A DNA stretch of 18,687 nt from an uncultured Collinsella sp. GTDB taxonomy: Bacteria > Actinomycetota > Coriobacteriia > Coriobacteriales > Coriobacteriaceae. Each line of letters begins with the position of its first letter. Positions within the stretch are counted from its first letter, which is position 1. A program made the position numbers and the translations under genes. This document shows positions 14,914 through 18,687 of this stretch, piece after piece. The stretch spans positions 1-18,687 of the forward strand of contig UQMM01000036.1 of assembly GCA_900542165.1 (NCBI GenBank), read 5' to 3'. Below the pieces are notes generated by a model, which saw nothing but the letters and a program-made list of their open reading frames with translations, was not told the DNA's origin and ran no database searches.

Positions 14914-14962
14914 GGCCGCATGCGAATCCCTCCACGGGTTCGCATGCGGCCTTTTTGTTTTG
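14914..14962 (+). terminator. Intrinsic terminator after lacG2
   Basis: Perfect 13-bp stem GGCCGCATGCGAA / TTCGCATGCGGCC (14914-14926, 14939-14951) followed by TTTTTGTTTTG. Confidence 0.92.
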
Positions 14963-14983
14963 GTGGGCCCGAGCAGACCGTTT

Positions 14984-15040
14984 GTCTCAATCTGTAACAT
15001 CTAGCAGGGGTTTTCGGTCTTACCTGTTACAGATCAAGAC
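14984..15040. repeat. 57-nt palindromic repeat, copy 2
   Basis: Same element as copy 1 (10255-10311). Arms 14984-14999 and 15025-15040 pair at 14 of 16 positions. It again lies just past a lacG terminator, so it was either duplicated with the module or belongs to a dispersed family. Confidence 0.75.
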
Positions 15041-15093
15041 AATAAGATAGTCAAATCCGAACTTTCCAAGCAGTTATGAAGCATGGTTTCTAG

Positions 15094-15170
15094 TTTTCGG
15101 TATCACGAACATACTTTCGGTATCATTTAATGGTATTATGATATCGAAAGTATGTTCGTGATACCGAAAG
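15094..15170 (+). promoter_or_regulatory. 33-bp inverted repeat with four motif copies upstream of fic
   Basis: Arms 15094-15126 and 15138-15170 match at 31 of 33 positions around an 11-nt centre. TTTCGGTATCA occurs at 15095-15105 and 15115-15125 (20-bp period) and inverted at 15139-15149 (one mismatch) and 15159-15169. TATGAT at 15137-15142 resembles a -10 box. The right arm runs into the Shine-Dalgarno of fic. A DNA operator for autoregulation is the simplest reading; an RNA hairpin masking the ribosome site would need a start upstream of 15094. Confidence 0.75.
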
Positions 15171-15177
15171 GAGCCGC

Positions 15178-16410
15178 ATGCGCCAGTTCGATTACACCAC
15201 AGTCCCAGCGGAACTCGAAGCAACTCCAATCACCAACCTCCTCCTCTCGATACGCGAGCATAAAGGCCGACAGCTTGTTCTGAGTCAAGTCAAGCCCGAA
15301 CTTCTATCGTCCCTTATGGAGGAGGCTAAGATCCAAAGCACCCAATCCTCCAACGGACTTGAAGGAATTGTTACCACCCAAAAAAGACTCAAAGCAATCA
15401 TGGCATATTCCGCCAAGCCAAGCTCCCGCGCAGAGGAAGAAATCGCTGGATACCGAGATGTGCTGTCGCTTATTCACGAGCAACACGATTCCATTCCCGT
15501 AACGCCATCGGTCATTCTGCAGTTGCATCGTGACCTCATGGCGCATACGGCAATCTCGTATGGAGGCCATTGGAAAGATAGCGATAACGAAATCGTCTCC
15601 ATTGACGATCAAGGTAATCGATTTGTGCGCTTTAGGCCCCCTTCGGCTCTAGCAACCCCGGGACTTGTTAAAGAAGCCTGCCAGTCCCTCAACGATGCTT
15701 TATCTCGCCAAGTTTGCGATCCCCTCCTTATTTCGCTCCGCTTTATCTTCGATTTTGTCAGCATTCATCCCTTCAACGATGGCAATGGCAGGATGAGCCG
15801 GCTCCTTACAACGCTGCTGCTCGAAAAGACTGGATACGACGTTGCACGTTACATCAGCATCGAACGACTTATTGAAGACAACAAAGCGCTTTACTACAAC
15901 GCCCTCGCTGCAAGCTCCACTGGATGGAATGAAAATCAAAACACCGAAGCACCCTTTATCCGTTTCATGCTCGGAACAACCCTGGCCGCCTACCGACAGC
16001 TCGAGCAGCGTACCTTAATTGAATCAAGCACTCGTCCCATGTCGAAGCAAGCGCGCATCGCCGTTCTATTTCAACAGAGACCCGGCGTCATTAAGAAATC
16101 CGACATCCGGTCCAACTGCCCCGATATCAGCGAGGTTACCGTTAAACGAACCCTCGGTCAGCTTGTTAGTTGCAGCGCAATCGAAAAAACAGGAGCGGGT
16201 CGTTCGACGGGCTACATACTCAAAGACGTCCATGCTCTAGAACTATTCTTGCAATCCACAATACCCGATAGCGAGGCCGCAATAACAAAAGAGGCTCCAA
16301 AGGATAAGCTCCTTGAACGTGTAAACCACGCCGAGGATGAAAGCAGAGAGGGGCTCTATGAAGACTACGATTCATTCTCAAGGGACATAAAGACGAAATA
16401 CGGAGTCTAG
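15178..16410 (+). CDS. Fic-domain protein with N-terminal inhibitory motif and C-terminal winged helix
   Basis: Fic enzymes usually transfer AMP from ATP to Ser/Thr/Tyr of target proteins. This 410-aa protein has the full catalytic motif HPFNDGNGRMSR (197-208, His197) and the inhibitory motif SNGLEG (Ser58, Glu62, Gly63) near the N-terminus, as in class II Fic proteins whose Glu blocks productive ATP binding. A probable winged-helix region (about 285-350, with SEVTVKRTLGQLV) could bind DNA. AAAGGAG stands just before the ATG. The gene is visibly richer in A/T and in rare-type codons than the lac genes, and it sits between lacG2 and lacR, suggesting horizontal acquisition. Targets are unknown. 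The four-motif inverted repeat upstream suggests self-regulation. No terminator is visible downstream. Confidence 0.9.
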   Translation: MRQFDYTTVPAELEATPITNLLLSIREHKGRQLVLSQVKPELLSSLMEEAKIQSTQSSNGLEGIVTTQKRLKAIMAYSAKPSSRAEEEIAGYRDVLSLIHEQHDSIPVTPSVILQLHRDLMAHTAISYGGHWKDSDNEIVSIDDQGNRFVRFRPPSALATPGLVKEACQSLNDALSRQVCDPLLISLRFIFDFVSIHPFNDGNGRMSRLLTTLLLEKTGYDVARYISIERLIEDNKALYYNALAASSTGWNENQNTEAPFIRFMLGTTLAAYRQLEQRTLIESSTRPMSKQARIAVLFQQRPGVIKKSDIRSNCPDISEVTVKRTLGQLVSCSAIEKTGAGRSTGYILKDVHALELFLQSTIPDSEAAITKEAPKDKLLERVNHAEDESREGLYEDYDSFSRDIKTKYGV

Positions 16411-16517
16411 TCATATCCCAGAATAGCCCCATCCTTGTTGCCCAAAATTATTTACGCGTCATTGTGAAGCGGTACTCCCGCGCCGGCAGAGGGCAGAAGT
16501 GTCTCCCGTAACGCTAG

Positions 16518-17282
16518 TTAGCAAATGACCTGCGTGTGCTCTTCGATGGCGGCGCGATCCTCGGCGGTAATACCCGGCTCGCACACCACGGCATCCAGGC
16601 TGTCCAGGCGGCAGAAGGTGTAGAAGTCACGCTTGCCGATCTTGCTGGAGTCGGCGATCAGATAGCGCGAGTCTGCCTTGCTAAAGGCGAGCTGCTGGAT
16701 ACGACCCTCATCCATATTGGACGTAGACACGTCGCCATCCAGAATGCCGTTGGCGCCGATAAACGCCGCATCGATGCCCAGCGCACGCAGGGTATCCTCG
16801 GCCGTTGGCCCCACAAAAGCGGCGGTGCGGCGACGGTACATACCGCCTACCAGACACAGGTCGCAGTCTTCGCGCGCCTCGAGCAGGTTAAACACCGAAA
16901 GCGAATTGGTCACGATGCGCAAGCGAAACGCCGGCAGCATCGAGGCCATCTGCTCAACCGTGGTGCCCGTACCCAAAAAGATGGTCGAGCCCTCCTCGAT
17001 GAGCTCAACAGCGCGGCGCGCGATCTGCAGCTTTTCCTCGGCATGCTTAGTGCGCTTTTCGCTGTGCGAGTACTCGTGGCGCAACATAGCGTGGGGACGG
17101 CCCTGTGCACTGCGGGCTCCGCCGTGCACGCGCTCGATCTCGCCCAGGCTCGCAAGTTCCTCAAGGTCGCGGCGGATCGTCATATCCGAGACGCCCAGTG
17201 CATCCGAAATCTCCTTGACCGAGACCGTGCCCTGCTCCTCGAGCAGCTGACGAACCTTATCCTGTCGCTCCGCTTTAATCAC
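16518..17282 (-). CDS. lacR: DeoR-family regulator, probable LacR
   Basis: A 254-aa regulator with an N-terminal DeoR helix-turn-helix (about 1-56: VSVKEISDALGVSDMTIRRDLEEL, followed by ERVHGGA) and a C-terminal sugar-phosphate sensor domain with FLGTGTTVEQMA, IVTNSLSVFNLL, LVGGMYRRRTAAFVGP and ADSSKIGKRDFYTF. LacR proteins respond to tagatose 6-phosphate and repress tagatose-pathway lac genes; that role fits this locus but is inferred. The frame is open to a GTG at 17303, but only the GTG at 17282 has a GAGGA at 6 nt, so it is chosen. A LacR-like operator lies right after its -10 box, indicating autoregulation. Another DeoR-type sugar regulator is possible. Confidence 0.87.
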   Translation of the reverse strand: MIKAERQDKVRQLLEEQGTVSVKEISDALGVSDMTIRRDLEELASLGEIERVHGGARSAQGRPHAMLRHEYSHSEKRTKHAEEKLQIARRAVELIEEGSTIFLGTGTTVEQMASMLPAFRLRIVTNSLSVFNLLEAREDCDLCLVGGMYRRRTAAFVGPTAEDTLRALGIDAAFIGANGILDGDVSTSNMDEGRIQQLAFSKADSRYLIADSSKIGKRDFYTFCRLDSLDAVVCEPGITAEDRAAIEEHTQVIC

Positions 17283-17315
17283 GATGAGTCCTCGCTGTTC
17301 CACGCTCGCGTCAAT

Positions 17316-17339
17316 TCAAACAGTAACGAACAAATTGTA
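17316..17339 (-). promoter_or_regulatory. lacR promoter -10 box and LacR-like operator
   Basis: The minus strand has TACAAT (17334-17339), a good -10 box, though the -35 is poor. Directly after it is TGTTCGT-TAC-TGTTTGA (17316-17332), two half-sites with a 10-bp period. The operator would overlap the transcription start. Confidence 0.58.
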
Positions 17340-17384
17340 TCAGACTCGTACGCATCAAAAATGAACGCCCGCATAGCTCCAATC

Positions 17385-17432
17385 ATCACTTTTTTGAGAA
17401 AAATACCCCCTGCTTTAGTGGGGTGTAGTGAT
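17385..17432. other. Nested inverted repeat in the lacR-galM gap
   Basis: Outer arms ATCACT (17385-17390) and AGTGAT (17427-17432) enclose inner arms ACCCC and GGGGT (17405-17409, 17420-17424). GATAAT at 17430-17435 could be a galM -10 box without a clear -35. Function uncertain. Confidence 0.3.
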
Positions 17433-17487
17433 AATCTCGCCTGTTCGCGCTACAGTTTGTCGGAAATACCTCGATGTTAGGAACCAA

Positions 17488-18540
17488 ATGATCACTTCCG
17501 AGCTTTTCGGCACCGCGCCGTGCGGTACCCCCGTTCATCGTTACACCCTCAACGGGCCCGAGATCTGCGTTCGCATTATGGACTATGGCGCCACCGTGTT
17601 GGGCATCGACGTGCCCGACATTCCCGGCAACGTGCGCGATGTGGTGCTGGGCTTCGATAAGCTCGAGGATTACTTTGACAACCCCGCCTGCTTTGGCGCG
17701 ACCATCGGCCCTGTGGCCAACCGCACTGCGGGTGCCACGATTACCATCGCCGGCACGGACTGGCATATGCCCGCCAACGAGGGCGCTAACAACCTGCACA
17801 GCGATCTTGAGCACGGCCTGCACAAGCGCGTGTGGGACGTTGAACTCGACGAGGTCCACAATGCCGTGCGCATGACCACCTCGCTTGAGGATGGCGAGCT
17901 GGGCCTTCCCGGCAACCGCACCTTTACGGCCGTGTTTACTGTGACGCGTACCGGCTGCTTCCGTATCGAATATGGCTGCGAGAGCGATCGCGCCACGTAC
18001 GTGTCCATGACCAACCACACGTACTTTAACCTTGCCGGTCATAACGCCGGCATGGACTGCGAGCACTTCTTTGTTGCCAACGCCGCCCACTACCTGCCCA
18101 TCAACGACCAAAACATTCCCACCGGCGAGATCGCCCCGGTCGAGGGCACGCCGTTTGACTTTCGCGAGCTGCGCCCCGTCGCGCCTGGCATGGAGGCCGA
18201 CGATCCGCAGATTAAGCAGGCTCGTGGCTACGACCACTGTCTGTGCATCGATGGCTATCAGTACGGCCGCAACCTGCGCCGCGCTCTGCATGTCGAGGAG
18301 ATGTGGACCGGCCGCGAGCTGGACTACTACACCACCGCCCCGGGCGTGCAGCTCTACACCGGCAACTGGCTGGGCGACGAGCACGCCAAGGATGATGCCA
18401 GCTATGGCTGGGGCGCCGGCTTTGCCCTCGAGGCCGAGATGTACCCCGACACGCCGCACCAGCCGCTGTTCCCGCAGGGCATTGTGGGCCCGGGTCACCC
18501 CTACAGCAATGTGATCGAATACCACTTTATGAGGCACTAA
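17488..18540 (+). CDS. galM: Galactose mutarotase (aldose 1-epimerase) GalM
   Basis: Interconverts alpha and beta anomers of galactose and similar aldoses in the cytoplasm. The 350-aa protein is of usual GalM length and has NRTAGATITIAG (78-89), NNLHSDLEHGLHKRVW (101-116, His104 in the sugar site), the acid His177 in TNHTYFNL, GYDHCLCI (247-254), GVQLYTGNWL (286-295) and the probable base Glu315 in FALEAEMYPD. The frame is open 20 codons upstream, but AGGA stands 5 nt before the ATG at 17488 and the N-terminus there fits the family. It is divergent from lacR and shares a 205-nt regulatory gap with it. It is distinct from lacX, which belongs to another branch of the same fold. Confidence 0.92.
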   Translation: MITSELFGTAPCGTPVHRYTLNGPEICVRIMDYGATVLGIDVPDIPGNVRDVVLGFDKLEDYFDNPACFGATIGPVANRTAGATITIAGTDWHMPANEGANNLHSDLEHGLHKRVWDVELDEVHNAVRMTTSLEDGELGLPGNRTFTAVFTVTRTGCFRIEYGCESDRATYVSMTNHTYFNLAGHNAGMDCEHFFVANAAHYLPINDQNIPTGEIAPVEGTPFDFRELRPVAPGMEADDPQIKQARGYDHCLCIDGYQYGRNLRRALHVEEMWTGRELDYYTTAPGVQLYTGNWLGDEHAKDDASYGWGAGFALEAEMYPDTPHQPLFPQGIVGPGHPYSNVIEYHFMRH

Positions 18541-18568
18541 ACGCACGGCGCAACATATCGCACAACAG

Positions 18569-18601
18569 CGCCCGCCGGCACACCGCCGACGGGCGTTTTT
18601 C
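18569..18601 (+). terminator. Intrinsic terminator after galM
   Basis: Stem CGCCCGCCGGC / GCCGACGGGCG (18569-18579, 18585-18595; one mismatch) with a 5-nt loop, then TTTTT. Confidence 0.88.
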
Positions 18602-18605
18602 TATC

Positions 18606-18687
18606 CAGTCGAACGCCCGGTCGTTCGCGGCGTGGGTCGGCCTGACGCCCTCCGAGCACTCCAGCGGGGAGAGCGACCGCAGGGGCG
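18606..18687 (+). mobile_element. Fragment of an IS110/IS116-family transposase, 5'-truncated
   Basis: The plus-strand frame through 18612 encodes FAAWVGLTPSEHSSGE followed by Arg/Gly residues, a hallmark of the C-terminal Transposase_20 domain of IS110/IS116/IS902 transposases (usual form: LGLVPSEHSSGE). The sequence begins directly behind the galM terminator with no start codon, so the N-terminal catalytic part is absent here. It is an IS remnant, continuing past the right edge. Confidence 0.75.

Noticed and set aside
10255..15040. Palindromic repeats as a CRISPR array or attachment sites
   Set aside because: Only two copies almost 5 kb apart, each itself a palindrome, with no spacers, Cas or integrase genes.
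17386..18546. 386-codon open frame antisense to galM
   Set aside because: Shadow of galM with complete catalytic motifs on the plus strand.

Overview
The window looks like a chromosomal segment of a high-GC anaerobic actinobacterium of the Coriobacteriia, most like Collinsella. This is inferred from base composition, strong G/C third-position bias, and Gram-positive-type lactose PTS genes in a high-GC background. No rRNA or marker gene is present to prove it. The locus is a large lactose/galactoside utilisation island built on the PTS and tagatose-6-phosphate route.

Left part (1-5,300, all minus strand): lacA and lacB (galactose-6-phosphate isomerase), then a 373-nt structured gap, lacX (aldose-epimerase-like) and lacC (tagatose-6-phosphate kinase). 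The bisphosphate aldolase lacD is not in the window and may lie beyond the left edge. Upstream of lacA is an unrecognised membrane protein with its own terminator, then lacF, the single lactose-type EIIA.

Middle (5,494-14,891): two parallel copies of one module, each a minus-strand LacI-type regulator followed by a plus-strand operon of lactose-type EIICB and GH1 6-phospho-beta-galactosidase. Both EIICB proteins would depend on the one EIIA. Each module has LacI-type palindromic operators of the form AATGnnAACGTTnnCATT ahead of its EIICB gene, an intercistronic hairpin, and a 57-nt imperfect palindrome repeat downstream of lacG.

Right part (14,892-18,687): a lower-GC Fic-domain gene preceded by a 33-bp inverted repeat with four copies of an 11-bp motif; a DeoR-family regulator (LacR-like, minus); galM (galactose mutarotase, plus) with a terminator; and at the edge a fragment of an IS110-family transposase.

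Regulation appears two-tiered. A direct repeat TGTTYGAnnnTGTTYRA with 10-bp period (allowing some mismatches) occurs upstream of lacA, lacF (twice) and lacR. It resembles known LacR operators, so LacR probably controls the shared catabolic genes and EIIA, while the two LacI proteins control the two transporter/hydrolase pairs. Together the genes would import and phosphorylate a beta-galactoside, hydrolyse it, and pass galactose-6-phosphate through LacAB and LacC, with GalM and LacX handling anomers.
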